Source of the DNA: Sphingomonas beigongshangi
GTDB taxonomy: Bacteria; Pseudomonadota; Alphaproteobacteria; Sphingomonadales; Sphingomonadaceae
NCBI RefSeq assembly: GCF_016820445.1
Contig: NZ_JADHDT010000001.1
Location: forward strand, 1-64,000
Direction of reading: 5' to 3'
Length of the DNA stretch: 64,000 nt
Shown here: piece by piece, positions 63,739 through 64,000 of the stretch
Position numbering within the stretch: position 1 is the first letter of the stretch
How the letters are laid out: every line of letters begins with the position of its first letter
Notes under the pieces: generated by a model
Database searches by the model: none
The model's input: only the letters and a program-made list of their open reading frames with translations
Told to the model about the DNA's origin: nothing
Made by a program: the position numbers and the translations under genes

Positions 63739-64000
63739 ATGCGGATGGAGCGCGAGAACCGGGCGGGCGGGCCGATCGTCCGCGGCTTCGCGGGGAACGG
63801 CTTCCGGGTCGAGGACACGGCCTATCGCGCCTTGCTGCTGACCGTCGATCGGGCGGCCGAATGGTCGCCCCCGCCGCTGGCCGATCTGGACGAGGCGGCG
63901 CTCGGGCCGCTGATCGCGGATCAGCCGGAGTTCGTGCTGATTGGTACCGGCGCCACGCTCGTCAGGCCGCCGCAAGCGCTCGTCGCCGCCCTGGAAGCCC
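63739..64000 (+). CDS. Mth938-like domain protein (truncated at window edge)
   Basis: The first 87 residues are visible, running off the window. IVRGFAGNGFRVEDTAYRALLL and EFVLIGTGATLVRPP match the Mth938/DUF498 domain (related to the human NDUFAF3 assembly factor). It starts 4 bp after secF, a conserved neighbour in sphingomonads. Function in bacteria unsettled. Confidence 0.85.
   Translation, partial: MRMERENRAGGPIVRGFAGNGFRVEDTAYRALLLTVDRAAEWSPPPLADLDEAALGPLIADQPEFVLIGTGATLVRPPQALVAALEA

Overview
This window reads as chromosome of a high-GC alphaproteobacterium of the Sphingomonadaceae, most likely Sphingomonas or a close relative. The evidence is the gene order lepB-rnc-era, the block rimP-nusA-ylxR-infB-rbfA-truB-rpsO-pnp, the pair hslV-hslU, yajC-secD-secF followed by an Mth938-like gene, many HWE-family kinases, and a circularly permuted two-piece tmRNA gene. 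I saw no rRNA, CRISPR array, complete insertion sequence or prophage.

Layout. 1-2.3 kb is AT-richer and holds two unrecognised secreted proteins, a hemerythrin-like protein and short inverted repeats. 2.5-11.9 kb has an exostosin-like glycosyltransferase, a class III sirtuin, era/rnc/lepB, pgi, a VapBC toxin-antitoxin pair joined to glutathione reductase, and a crotonase. 11.9-16.9 kb encodes the E1 alpha, E1 beta and E2 subunits of a branched-chain 2-oxoacid dehydrogenase plus a fumarylacetoacetase-like enzyme. 17-23.9 kb has a chemoreceptor with a coupled small membrane protein, a DEAD-box helicase, a second crotonase facing two hotdog thioesterases, and a glucose/sorbosone dehydrogenase. 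24-37.3 kb is the transcription/translation operon, interrupted by a tautomerase and by a four-gene insert (beta-propeller-like protein, thymidine kinase, M50 protease, DUF6491 protein).

37.4-39.6 kb is a signalling cluster: single-domain receiver, Crp/Fnr regulator and PAS-HWE kinase. Next come a class II aldolase-like protein, the tmRNA gene on the minus strand (41.0-41.4 kb), an Rrf2 regulator, mscL, a lemA-TPM-TPM-Nudix operon, an alpha/beta hydrolase with a TPR protein, a SIMPL protein, glyoxalases I and II, and a tandem pair of four-cysteine secreted proteins. 50-55.7 kb has hslVU, a lone gene-transfer-agent-type holin, and an M24 peptidase/amino-acid oxidase operon opposite a GntR regulator. 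55.8-60.1 kb is a probable blue-light cassette: a short LOV protein, a CheB-CheR-PAS-HWE kinase fusion and a receiver, with overlapping frames. The window closes with tRNA-Pro(GGG), yajC, secD, secF and a truncated Mth938-like gene.

Two families of palindromic REP-like repeats recur between genes, and one copy lies inside the coding sequence of the E2 subunit. Many neighbours are translationally coupled through ATGA, GTGA or TGATG overlaps. Functions are read from conserved motifs and gene order; no database search was run.
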